From Oppiella nova (Eukaryota > Arthropoda > Arachnida > Sarcoptiformes > Oppiidae), in assembly GCA_905397405.1 (NCBI GenBank), contig CAJPVJ010000574.1, positions 2,559-22,922 of the forward strand: DNA of 20,364 bases, written 5' to 3'. Positions 10,895 through 20,364 of this stretch are shown here, piece after piece; the stretch's first letter is position 1; every line of letters begins with the position of its first letter. Below the pieces are notes generated by a model. It ran no database searches. It was not told the DNA's origin and saw nothing but the letters and a program-made list of their open reading frames with translations. Both the position numbers and the translations under genes were made by a program.

Positions 10895-12026
10895 ATTTCA
10901 GTCTCATAAAGAAATTGTGGAGTTTTTCTAATTGGTTGCGCAACCGATCAGTACAGGACTTTAATTACGATGAGGGCTAACAGTACTCCCATTCCTTTCA
11001 CTATAATAGCCCACGGGATGTACAGCTCAACAACACACTACACTTTAGTTCACAGTATTATTATTTCATTGTTTATTTACAATTTTATATTATATCTCAA
11101 TTTCTTAATAATTATTATTTGATTAACAATTATTTAAAGAATTATTAGAATTTTGTAATTTTGTAATATTAACCATTAATGTGTTATATTTAGTAAGTTT
11201 TTAAATGCAAGCATCATAGTATTATACATTCAATACTATTATTTTTGTTCAATGTTCAAATTATTTGGACATTAAAGTAACGTAAATTGATTTGATCAAT
11301 GATTGAGTGATAATGCATTCCGTGTCATACAATATATTTAAATAAAGATTTGACTTAAAAACAAGTTTAACTTTAAACTAAATGTTTGCTCTATTGGAAA
11401 AGCGATTTGAATGCCTCGCTATTTATCCCAAATAGTCTGCTTTCCCTACCATTTCTCAATTGAAGGTCCTTTTGAACGTCTTATTGGAAAGAAATGTTGA
11501 AAACTATAACTTTCATTAGAATTCACATCTCATCCCACAGTACAGTATAAGTGCTCTTTTATCCCTCCTTTAAATATATATTATAAGAATTTCATATTTC
11601 TATGCACACTATAATAGTAATGTTATCGTATAAATTAATTTAAAACTTATTTTATCACAGTGTGCACAGTAATGTAAACTTTTAATATTTTCTTTCTTCT
11701 TAAGAAAACAAATCATTTTTATCTAATATTATAAAAACGGTACATTTTAAGTTTGAATTTGTTTATTATTGAAAGTATTTAGGCCTAATAGTTATCAGAT
11801 TAATAATATTCAATAACAATTTTTTAATATAAGATCATAAGATTTATTAATCCAATGTATAGTTTAATCTACAAAATTTAATTATTTACCATTTATCAAA
11901 ATTATATTTAACTAGTTTTATTATTATTGGTTTGACTAAATTTTATTACATATATATTAGAAGGACATTAAAAGTGGCATATTATGAATATTGAGCAAAT
12001 ATGACATTAAATCGTCATTTTTAATA
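10895..12026. other. Spacer between the two perfect inverted-repeat arms, non-coding
   Basis: About 1.1 kb without a reading frame worth reporting and without recognisable transposase motifs on either strand. A small palindrome GGTTGCGCAACC is at about 10933-10944. The 10900-11040 part is less AT-rich than its surroundings, and a second mixed-composition patch lies at about 11380-11580. Neither resembles a known gene. Confidence 0.5.
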
Positions 12027-12147
12027 TCTCTCTCCAATACAAACACATCGCATAACTAAGAGGAAAACCACACTTTCCATAGATTTCCCGTTCAGATTGC
12101 ATTTAGTTCACAGGGATTGTCTACATATAGTATATACGCTATTCTCA
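12027..12147 (-). repeat. Right arm of the base-perfect 121-bp inverted repeat
   Basis: Exact reverse complement of 10760-10880. It ends outward at CGCTATTCTCA (12147). Flanking bases give no convincing target site duplication; at most AAT is shared. Unlike the left arm it is not embedded in microsatellite sequence. Confidence 0.92.
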
Positions 12148-12209
12148 AATGTATAATCGTGAAAATAATATTTTCCTTTATTATAATATGTATAGTATAC
12201 ATTGTATAC

Positions 12210-12904
12210 CAAAGTGTCAGAATGCCCAAACAAAAAACCGTTGGATTTGAATTTTAAAATTTGTACACATAAAATTGTATAAAGACTGATTAAGCGTGAT
12301 CCACAAAGTACATGCGCACGATTAGGGGGAGGGGATCATGTCAAAGTTTATGTCCCCATGTTAAACTCCTATGTACGATGGACATGTAGGGGGAGGGGGT
12401 CAATTTTTGACCAAAATTTTGCGTACGTACTTTGTTTATGACGCTTACTGGATTTTACATAAATAGAATATAGTATTAAACTTCTTGTAAATTAATAAAA
12501 TTCTTAAATAAATTAATTTAATTCTTTTAAATTTGGTAACTAAATTAATTTAATCATAAACTTAATTATAGATTAAATTAATTAATCATCGACTAAATTA
12601 ACCAAATTAATTTAATTTAATTTAACAAATTACTTAGTTTTATCCTATAAAGTTAATTTAGTCCATGATTATTTTAAGTCAGTTCCTTATAAAGTTAATT
12701 CAGTTAACAATTAAATTATTATAGTTACCAAATTTAAAAGAATTAAATTAATTTCTTTATAGAATTTTATTAATTAACAAAAAGTTTAATACTACATTCT
12801 ATTTTTGTAATATCCAGTAATCAGTCTTTATACAATTTTCTGTGTTCAATTTTAAAATTCAAATCTAACGGTTTTTGTTGTTTAGGCATTCTGTTTAGGC
12901 CCTG
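12210..12904. mobile_element. hAT-like foldback (palindromic) MITE with 8-bp target duplication, interrupted
   Basis: The left end starts CAAAGTGTCAGAATGCCC and the right end, read inward on the minus strand, starts CAGGGCCTAAACAGAATGCC. The arms then match closely through ATTTGAATTTTAAAATT, TTGTATAAAGACTGATTA and TTAATTCTTTTAAATTTGG, for about 190 bp each. Direct repeats TTGTATAC flank the element at 12202-12209 and 12905-12912. An 8-bp duplication with CAGGG-type ends fits hAT. The AT-rich centre (about 12560-12710) is non-coding. The left arm is interrupted by another element at 12293-12445; without it the host is about 540 bp. Confidence 0.85.
12293..12445. mobile_element. 153-bp MITE nested in the left arm of the hAT-like foldback element
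   Basis: The ends are AGCGTGATCCACAAAGTAC and, inverted, AGCGTCATAAACAAAGTAC: about 27 bp of imperfect terminal repeat continuing to TGCGCA or TACGCA. TA flanks both sides (12291-12292 and 12446-12447). The opposite arm of the host element reads GACTGATTACTGGAT without interruption, which gives the pre-insertion site and confirms both boundaries. Inside, the G-rich block TAGGGGGAGGGG occurs twice (near 12325 and 12388), standing out from the AT-rich surroundings. No coding capacity. Confidence 0.83.
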
Positions 12905-12912
12905 TTGTATAC

Positions 12913-13754
12913 CCTATTGATGAAAACATACTGTATATGAGATTTAAACAGATATTTATATTTATAATTTACAAACCCTTTTAATACAATTTGTTTTTCC
13001 AATTAACTTTCAATAATTTCTATCCTTTTCTGTGATAATTATAATAAGCAATAGAAATAACATCTAAAAAGATATTTATAATGTTGTATATAATTGAGAG
13101 GATACAATGAGTTATTAAACATTATTATACCAGTATTTTGTACATTATAAGTATTTTTTATTAAGATATCTAGTTGTATTTATTTCCCAATTCATTCATT
13201 TTTAGCTTCTTTTAAAAGTTAAATTAAAAATATTTTATTTAAAAATTATTTCCAATAATAATTGGCACATAGTTTTGAAACATTTGATATTTAATGTAAT
13301 TGCAGAATCTAATTTTAGATATATGATTTATAGCTTACCTGTCAAAATATTTATTGACAATTTCATTGAAATTATTTATTTGTGCATTTATTTGTTACAT
13401 CAATTGCACTAATTATAAAATTCATAATAAATATTCAATTTTTAAAATTTTAATCCAATTCATAATTAAAATTTCATAATAAATATCAGTATTAAGAAAA
13501 TATTAATTATAATTAAATTTATTAGGTATATATTACTTTATATATCTTTATAGAGAATATAAAATAGTTTTAGAAAATCTTTTGAATATTGAATATAAAC
13601 TCTTTTATATAGATTCTTATACATTAAATCTTTCAAAATGGGCAGATTTTAAGTTTGTCAAAATTATGGGCTTATATTATGACTACAGATGTGACTACAG
13701 ACTACATATTTAAATGAGCTTTAATTGAAAGTTTCTTATGTGTAAAGGATATAT
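12913..13754. other. AT-rich intergenic stretch between two foldback elements, no gene seen
   Basis: No coding frame or RNA gene recognised. A short direct repeat of about 16 bp (TTCATAATAAATAT) occurs near 13421 and 13470, and ACTACAGAT/ACTACAGACT repeats near 13680-13705. These look like low-complexity events. Confidence 0.5.
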
Positions 13755-14282
13755 CATATTTGATGGAATATGAAATAAACACATTATTATGGTATTTATA
13801 GATATTGATAGTAATCGAGAAAGATTAATTATAATCATTATACTACGTAGTCATAGTCATAAACTTTTAAACTTACAATGCGTTCCCTTCAAGTGTTATT
13901 CAGTTAATTAAATTAAATAAACTGGATTATACTCGTATGGTATGGTATAATAAGATTATCCAGGTCCGGTAATATAGCTGGGTGTCTTAGATGTCCAAAT
14001 CGGTGATTATATTAGGGGCGCGCTATAAAAACTCTATACATTTTTGCTATAAAAACTTATTCAACTACTCATACTATACGAGTCAGAGTTACAATACTAG
14101 GAATGAATATATTTCAATGCAAAAATGTATAGCACGTCAAGAATATAATCACCGATTTGGACATCTAAAACATCCCGCTAGATTACCGAACCTTGATAGT
14201 CTTATTATACCATACCATACGAGTATAATCCAGTTTATTTTATTTAATTAACTGAATAACACTTGAAAGGAACGCATTGTTA

Positions 14283-14392
14283 GCTTGCTTATTCTTACAA
14301 ATATATGATTTAATGTTTATAAATTCTTATAAATACTCAAAAGTAAAGTGCTGTTTGAACAATAAATAATATATTTGTATGATTAGGCAAGC
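14283..14392. mobile_element. 110-bp MITE nested in the right arm of the large palindrome
   Basis: Terminal inverted repeats of about 27 bp begin GCTTGCTTATTCTTACAAAT on the left and GCTTGCCTAATCATACAAAT on the inverted right end. TA flanks both sides (14281-14282 and 14393-14394). The corresponding place in the left arm of the host palindrome (near 13875) reads straight from AACTTA into CAATGCG. That shows the empty site, allowing for one base difference. The element is non-coding, one of the shortest in the window. Confidence 0.8.
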
Positions 14393-14469
14393 TAAGTTTA
14401 AAAGTTTATGACTATGACCACGTAGTATAATGGTTATAATTAATCTTTCTCGATTACTATCGATATCTA

Positions 14470-15186
14470 CAGGGTCTACAAAAAATGAATTTAAACGACT
14501 TTGAAGTTAAAAAATTGACTTTTATATAATATATATATAAAACATAAAATATTCTCGATGTTTTTTAGTGTTAAAATTTTGTTTTATTGAAATATATAAA
14601 TATTAATAGTTTACAGTTTATAACTTATACTTATATTTAAGTATAAAATATTAATACAATATTTTGTATTACGATTTGTAAACAATTTAATATAAAAATT
14701 AATTGTAATTTAAATTGCCGTCAAAATTAATAGCCAAATTGACTAGGGTGGTGTAGCGGTTAGTGTCTGCCTAACAATAGCCAATTACAGGTTAATCAAT
14801 AGGAGGGATCTAAAGACCGCCTAAAAGGAGGTGTATAGGAGGACATGAGGTCGCGCCCCAAGCAGGGAAAAATTATTTTGTATTAATTTTTATAAGTTTT
14901 AAAAAAGTTTGAAGTACTTTATAAATAATACTGAAAGTTATATATCATTTAAAAGCCTGATTATCGTAGAGTAAAATATGAACAATTCAATTCAATTTAA
15001 TTAAATTATTATTCAATAAATAATGACAATTAAAAGAGAATGTCTTTAAAAAGGATTTTAAGGTTTTTCTATTGAATAACATTGTGAAGCATTGCTATTT
15101 CTCATTAGCATTAAACCGCATGTATTTTTCTCATAGGGTTTACTATAGTTTAAAAAGTCGTTTGAATTCATTTTTTGTAGACCCTG
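14470..15186. mobile_element. 717-bp Tc1/mariner-like non-autonomous element nested in the large palindrome
   Basis: Both ends begin CAGGGTCTACAAAAAATGAA when read inward and stay alike for about 33 bp, into ACGACTTT. TA flanks both sides (14468-14469 and 15187-15188). The left arm of the host palindrome reads ATTTATAGATATTG across the equivalent point (near 13800) with no insert, so the pre-insertion site is known. There is no transposase reading frame. A GC-richer, tRNA-like block of about 125 bp lies inside it. Confidence 0.85.
14742..14867 (+). repeat. Possible tRNA-derived SINE fragment
   Basis: A compact block of mixed composition in AT-rich DNA. It starts AGGGTGGTGTAGCGGTTAG, which resembles the 5' end of a tRNA. 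An A-box-like TAGCGGTTAGTG lies at 14754-14765, and a degenerate B-box-like GGTTAATCAAT at 14790-14800, about 36 bp downstream. It does not fold as an intact tRNA by eye and lacks a clear A-rich tail. It could be a decayed SINE head captured by, or inserted into, the surrounding Tc1-like element. Confidence 0.35.
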
Positions 15187-15232
15187 TATAAATATCACAA
15201 TGTGTTTATTTCATATTCCATTAACAGATATG

Positions 15233-17250
15233 TTTTAATACAAAATAACTATTTTCATTTAAATGTGTTTTAAAACATTTCTCAAGTTTCTTATTACTTG
15301 TTTGAAACATAATAATAATCACCTTGTGTCTATCTACTTATTTCATTGATGCTTTTTTTGAATGAAAATTCTCACATTTTATTCATTTCTTAACAAGATA
15401 GAAATATAAATAAGTATCTGGTTGAAATAATGAAAAATCGAAATTAAAATTACAACATATTTGCCACAACTTTATTAATAACAATTTCAGAGAAAATACA
15501 TTTGTATTAATCATAATTAAACAAATAGTTTTTTCAATGAATCAATGTTTTAAAATACAGTATATGCTATAAATCAAAATTTAGATTTAATATAATAATT
15601 AATTAGATAGAATATAATTGATAATAAAATATGATTTATGTATATATGTTTAATCTACTACAGTAGAGTATTATACTAACATAAATAATAATAATCCAAA
15701 ATTTTATAAACATTTATAAGTAATTAAAATGTTAATTTCAATTTATCCCGAACAGTTTATTTGGGATTGATTATAAACCATTGAATTATTATTAATTATG
15801 CTTAATATAATATGATGTAATATTATATAAATAGTAAATCACAAATACATTTAAATGTAAAATTGTCGTCTATAAATCAATTAACTAATAAAATAAGCAC
15901 ATGTTTATAGTACATTGAATGCACATACTTATAATAACACAAACATATAGAGTATATAATCAAATCTTTTCTATCGTTGTAAATGCAATTTGATTGCTAT
16001 TAAAAATATATTAATTTTATAATATATTACTTAAATGGCAGCATTGTTTACAATATTTTATAGTTTTTAAAACAATTTAAAAACTTATCAATTTTAATAC
16101 TGTAATATTATTACTGTATTTATTTAAAATATGTCGTTATTTGCATTGAATGCATTAAACTTAAAGTTTGGTTTATGTTCAAATTTAATTTTAAATTAAA
16201 CAAGTATTGAATGAAAGCTTACATAAATAAAGAATAATGAATATCTTTTAGCTTATAATGTTTAGATACAACTTCATTTGTACTTATTTTCGGTGCAATG
16301 ATTTCCTACGCTATCAACAGTTAATGTTTTTTATTTTCTCATTTCAATTCAATATAAAATAAAAATACTATACTGTATACACAAACACTATCATATACAT
16401 TCACTAACATATCATTAGACAGTGTATTTTTAATTTTAAATAATATTAAATTGAAATTAGAAATTGTTTCATGTTTTAAATTTGATGTAAACTTGAGCTC
16501 AAGAAAAGACTTAAATATAATTCCAATAATATATGGATATATATTTATAATTAAAAAATTCAATAATTATAAAAGACTTGAGATAAAAATAAGTCTTGTT
16601 TTAAGATTTGTAAATAATATATGATAAGGAAATGAAAACATTTGACAAATTATTTTCTTTATAAAACCTTAAATGAGTGAAAAAAGATCATAAGAATTGA
16701 GAATCAATTAAACATTAAATGCAAAATCAAAACAATAAAATGGAGTAATTCATGAATATCTTAGAAATATATTAGGCAAAGTCTATAACTAAAAATTAGT
16801 TTTTCTTATCAAATTATTTTATATTAAAATTGTGCTAGATTTCCATCAAGACCATAATAATCATGAGTGTTGAAATCCGTGTGAATTGAAAGACTCATTT
16901 AAATTAATGTATGTGTAGATTAAGGATTTGTTATAAATAAAATTATATAATAAATTTTTTTTAATAAAGTCTTTTACACTAAATAAACTAAAATGTGTAA
17001 GCAAGTATACTTAATGTTATCCTTATACAGTACTTAATGTTGTTATCCAACTCATTCAACATAACCAATTAAAGTTACAGTGAATGTTTTATATATGTAA
17101 TGAACAATATTAAGGACTGGCTCAAACATAAAATATAATTGCTAATATTATTGATATTATAAAACCAATTTGGAATCAATGTATGGGTTTTGATTAAAAT
17201 AAAAGAATTACTCAATTATTGTATTTGAATAGCAATGATAAGTGGACTAA
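15233..17250. other. AT-rich intergenic stretch downstream of the caspase, no gene seen
   Basis: About 2 kb of low-complexity A/T sequence. It should include the 3' untranslated region of the minus-strand caspase near 17250, but no convincing polyadenylation signal close to the stop was identified. A short open frame around 16339-16563 has the composition of random AT-rich DNA. No inverted repeat of the kind seen further left was found. Confidence 0.5.
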
Positions 17251-17862
17251 CTATGGCTTAAAATAGCCAGGGTTAAAGTAGAGGGACTTAGTCCATGCCC
17301 TGTACTTCCACTCAATGGCCTGTTTGGCGCCATTCCTGGTCGTGCGGTTGTGGACGTTCTCGGAGGCCATCGTCAGTATTTGGTTGAGTTCGGCGGTGGA
17401 GGCCCTGTCCTGGAGGGCCTGCGTGAGTGCTGAGCCAAACCACGTGCCGTTCTGCTCATTACGCCACGAGACGTAGCCGTGTATTGTCGAGTAGCAGATC
17501 ATCATATCACTGGCGATGGGCACGTCTGGCCAGTGGGTGGCGTCGGCCACGTCCTCGTCCGCCTCCCACGGGTGTGCGTTCACTGCGAATTGGGGGCCGA
17601 AGTCCAGAGTAGAGCCCCGGCAGCAGTTGAAGAAAAACATTTTGGGCTTTCGGATCAGTTGCTGACAGTTCTGGTTATTGAATATCGACAACACTTTCTC
17701 GAACTCCAGGCCCGTGTTGTCCGATGCGATGATTTGACCAGAGTTTCCGTGGCTTAAGATAATCACCACAAGACAGTCGTGTCGCTTGAGATCATTGTGT
17801 TTAGCGATCGATATCAGGGTTTGCAGTAATTCTTGTCGGCATTGGTTTCGCTTTATGTGAAC
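17251..17862 (-). CDS. Caspase (family C14 cysteine protease), last coding exon; 5' exons not seen
   Basis: The exon starts at 17862 just after an AG acceptor (17864-17863) and ends at the TAG at 17251-17253, giving 203 residues in phase 0. Residues 1-37 match the run-up to the catalytic His (KRHDCLVVIILSHGN, His38). The catalytic Cys is residue 81 in FFFNCCRG, where most caspases have QACRG. The linker near 100-113 (EADEDVADATHWPD) offers several Asp sites for separation of the large and small subunits. The small subunit shows CYSTIHGYVSWRN (about 123-135), NGTWF and a C-terminal KSLYFNPG, as in effector-type caspases. The start of the large subunit and any prodomain are missing, so the effector or initiator class is inference. 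The exon is much richer in G+C than its surroundings. The enzyme would act in the cytosol, cleaving after Asp during apoptosis. Confidence 0.94.
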   Translation of the reverse strand, partial: VHIKRNQCRQELLQTLISIAKHNDLKRHDCLVVIILSHGNSGQIIASDNTGLEFEKVLSIFNNQNCQQLIRKPKMFFFNCCRGSTLDFGPQFAVNAHPWEADEDVADATHWPDVPIASDMMICYSTIHGYVSWRNEQNGTWFGSALTQALQDRASTAELNQILTMASENVHNRTTRNGAKQAIEWKYRAWTKSLYFNPGYFKP

Positions 17863-20253
17863 CTTTCAGACAAACATATTTATGTTTTAGGGGTCATTTC
17901 AAGCAATTATTTTTATTATCACAGATATTGTGTAAAGTGTTATTAAATGAAAAGAAAGCTTAAATTAAAAGGAGGTGTCAGGGAAATGAACTCGGGTCTC
18001 CAAATTAAATATTGACCCATGTTAATTATTGGCGTTAAAATATTATCTCATTTTCACCATTTTATACAACATTTTAAATTTTATATCCGAATTATAATAC
18101 TAAAGCAAATTATATTCTAATAAATTAATTTATCATATACAGTACTAGTCTAGTATTCAGAGTACAAAATGTATAAATTTTAATTTCATAAATAATTTAC
18201 GTCTATTCACAACATTGAAATATTTGTGAAATGCTTTAAACTTCAAAACATAACTAATTTTTAATGTTTAAAAAATAATAAGTTAGATAAAACTAATAAA
18301 TGATTGCACATAGAATTCCTTAGAGAAAGAAGTACTGTATCTGCTTACAGTTAGGCTATATGTTAATAGTTGTTTATAGCATACAGTAATGCATTCAACA
18401 ACAAAGCTACTGCTGTATGAGTACCAAAAATGACATAAAAGTCAATAAATCAATGTTGAAATAGTGACTTATATTTGACAACAATTTGGGCTACAAATCA
18501 AAACATTTATGAGTCATGGAAATGCTATACTGACGTGAATTCATAATACAGTACTGGATATGAATATTGATTATTTATGGTAATCATCACAACATTGCTT
18601 TCAATTCTTTCAAAAGTTGCATCTTTTGTGAAACTATTGTCGCATTCATATTGGATATCATTGTATAGACAATCAACAGTTTTATTTTAAAACTTTATTT
18701 CAATATGAAATTTTTTCCTAATTTTAAAATTGATTTATAATTGAATTACTTACTTGTATATTTTGATGTATTAATTAATTGATAATCCAAATTATACTGG
18801 ATTTTAACAAATTTAGTTAAATTAAATGAGATCACTGGCGATAGAGTGCGCATACATTTGCATTCAATAGAAATAGTGATTTAAACAAACACTTATCATT
18901 ACAATACAATTCTGTAGTTATTATAATTATAATAGAGACAAATGAATGGCAATATAAGAACAAACTTAAAGAAATTTTAAATATTAATATTATAAATTAG
19001 TAGTTATAAAAATGATAATATTAATTGCTTGATATACAGTAGTATTAAGCATTAATATAGTACGATGATAATATATTGAATTGTTTCTATTGTTTGAAAT
19101 TATTTAAATTATAGCCTCATCTATATTGATCTAATTCTTTGAAATAGACTATAATAAGTTTTCAAAATACTTTCGACACATTTGACAAATCCTATAACTA
19201 ATGTTAACAATAAATAACAAAAATATAAATATAATATTATTACTCTTAAAACATTTGTTTGTGAGAATTGTTAAATAAATGAATTATTCATTGACTCAAA
19301 CTTTAAAATACATTTCACAGATCTTTGATTTTCTAAAACCCAAACAACAAAAATTAAATTTTCTCTTTTGTTTAAAATAATAATTCATATGTTTTTCAAA
19401 ATCAATTAAATTTTGTTAGTTTTTCTAATGCTGTCAAACTCAAATAAAAAGCTATTTTACCTTTTTTGTTTGTCTTTTCAATGAGTAAAAAAATATATTT
19501 GAAATTCAGTTTTATTTATTTATAGTTAAAATAAAACTCAATTTATTTTTATGTTTAGGAAACTGTGTAATTTATTTATGAGTTTTCACTACTAATTATA
19601 TATTAATATATTAACTCTTCTCTATCATAAGATAATATATTTTACATAAATCAGAGACAGTTTTATTACAATTCATTAAATCTTATTTTTCATTAAAATA
19701 GACTTAATTTTATTGAACGAATAATAATAAAATTATATTTAAATAATGTATTCATTGATTAATTATATTGATTGGAAATATTGATTAGTTATTAAAACTT
19801 GTATGAAATCACATGATTGTTGAGGTTGTTATTTAAAGTACATATTAATCGCATTATAATTAAGAAGTGCAATGAAATGCTGAGTTTTAAGTATTCAAAC
19901 TCGCATTTTGCTCAAAAAACAATCTAGGGATATTTACAGTACAGTATATAAATTGAGGTTTGTTTCGTTTACAATAATACAATTTAATTAGTACCATAAC
20001 TTTGATGTTGACTCTAACTAAAGTATTTGATTGAATTTACACAAAAATCGTTCCCAATTATTGTTACAAATATTTTATGAATTGTGATAGATTACTTAAA
20101 TATATCATAAATAAATATACTGTATAAACATATTCAAGCAAAATTTTTATATTTTACTAAAAATATGATAACTGTTACCTATACCGATTTTAATTACGTC
20201 CTAGTTAAATATTGTTTATTAAAAGCGGATAAAAGTGGAGCTTTACAATATTT

Positions 20254-20257
<4 letters not shown>
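17863..20257. other. AT-rich stretch upstream of the caspase exon, probably intron
   Basis: By position this is intron 5' to the visible caspase exon. I searched the minus strand for the missing large-subunit sequence (an RxGT...D block and the LGF segment) and did not find it, so the upstream exons are probably past 20364. No other coding frame or long inverted repeat was seen. TACAGTA-type words are frequent. Confidence 0.5.
17967..18001 (-). repeat. Possible SINE or tRNA-like 3' scrap
   Basis: On the minus strand the segment reads GGAGACCCGAGTTCATTTCC, then CTGACACCTCC and TTTT. It contains a B-box-like GTTCATTTC, an acceptor-like end and a T-run that could stop RNA polymerase III. It shares the 12-mer AAAAGGAGGTGT (plus strand) with 14823-14834 in the other tRNA-like block. 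It is too short and degenerate to call firmly. It lies about 100 bp upstream of the caspase exon. Confidence 0.3.

Positions 20258-20292
<35 letters not shown>
20258..20292. repeat. GA microsatellite
   Basis: A 35-bp uninterrupted GA dinucleotide run. It is the longest pure one in the window. Confidence 0.95.
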
Positions 20293-20293
<1 letters not shown>

Positions 20294-20364
20294 AATTTAA
20301 ATTACTAGTCTAAATTTAAATTAAACTATCTTAACCTAACCTAACTTTTGAATGAGTCTTTTAT

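Larger units (their letters stand above)
13755..15232. mobile_element. Large palindromic (foldback) DNA element carrying two nested insertions
   Basis: The left arm (13755 to about 14060) pairs with a right arm that begins near 14125 and ends at 15232. Matching landmarks include TGGAATATGAAATAAACACA, GATAGTAATCGAGAAAG, GTCATAGTCATAAACTTTTA, AATGCGTTCC, TACTCGTATGGTATGGTATA and CACCGATTTGG with their reverse complements. Identity looks about 85-90 percent. The right arm is split by elements at 14283-14392 and 14470-15186. Without them the palindrome is about 650 bp. No transposase is visible; the frame open across its centre is an accident of the palindrome. The exact outer ends and the target duplication are not clear, so the superfamily is open. 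Confidence 0.8.

Noticed and set aside
12320-12410. Twin TAGGGGGAGGGG blocks as a possible G-quadruplex or regulatory pair
   Set aside because: Both blocks fall inside the 153-bp nested MITE, so they are more simply part of that element's internal sequence.
13991-14251. Open frame of 86 codons on the plus strand
   Set aside because: It lies across the centre of the large palindrome, contains no protein motif, and follows the inverted-repeat sequence rather than codon structure.
16339-16563. 74-codon minus-strand open frame
   Set aside because: It is rich in Ile, Asn, Phe and Lys as expected from AT-rich DNA, with no motif and no neighbouring exon.
17427-17757. Open frames on the plus strand opposite the caspase exon
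   Set aside because: They are antisense shadows of a GC-rich coding exon, and the minus-strand frame has all caspase motifs.
20331-20346. AACCTAACCTAAC near the right edge, resembling the arthropod telomere repeat TTAGG
   Set aside because: Only about two and a half units are present and the surrounding sequence is ordinary, so chance or a trivial interstitial remnant is the better reading.

Overview
The window is eukaryotic and reads as arthropod nuclear DNA, plausibly from a mite or other chelicerate. It is very AT-rich (roughly a quarter G+C by eye), and its genes are split by GT-AG introns. One gene is an ABC half-transporter of the ABCG/ABCH type; subfamily H is typical of arthropods. 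The species assignment is inference.

Three protein genes are visible. (1) 1522-4194, plus strand: a complete four-exon class A (rhodopsin-like) peptide G-protein-coupled receptor of 366 residues. (2) 4949-10165, minus strand, tail-to-tail with the receptor: a complete six-exon ABC transporter of about 850 residues, with one nucleotide-binding domain followed by a six-helix membrane domain. (3) 17251-17862, minus strand: the last coding exon of a caspase, carrying the catalytic His and Cys and the whole small-subunit region. Its upstream exons are not visible and probably lie beyond 20364. The three proteins are a surface peptide receptor, a membrane exporter and a cell-death protease. Nothing suggests they form one pathway.

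The rest is non-coding and rich in short DNA transposon relics. A long-TIR element occupies 1-416. An hAT-like MITE with a perfect 8-bp target duplication (1202-1436) sits just upstream of the receptor start codon. A Tc1/mariner-like MITE (3505-3740) lies in receptor intron 3. Between the ABC gene and the caspase is a stack of inverted-repeat structures: a base-perfect 121-bp inverted repeat (10760-10880 and 12027-12147) beside GA/GT microsatellites; an hAT-like foldback element (12210-12904) with a 153-bp element inside one arm; and a larger palindrome (13755-15232) with two further elements, 14283-14392 and 14470-15186, inside one arm. For each nested insertion the opposite arm of the host palindrome preserves the uninterrupted site, so the order of insertion can be read from the sequence.

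No rRNA, convincing tRNA gene, CRISPR array or viral gene was seen. Two tRNA-like, SINE-like scraps (14742-14867 and 17967-18001) are reported with low confidence.
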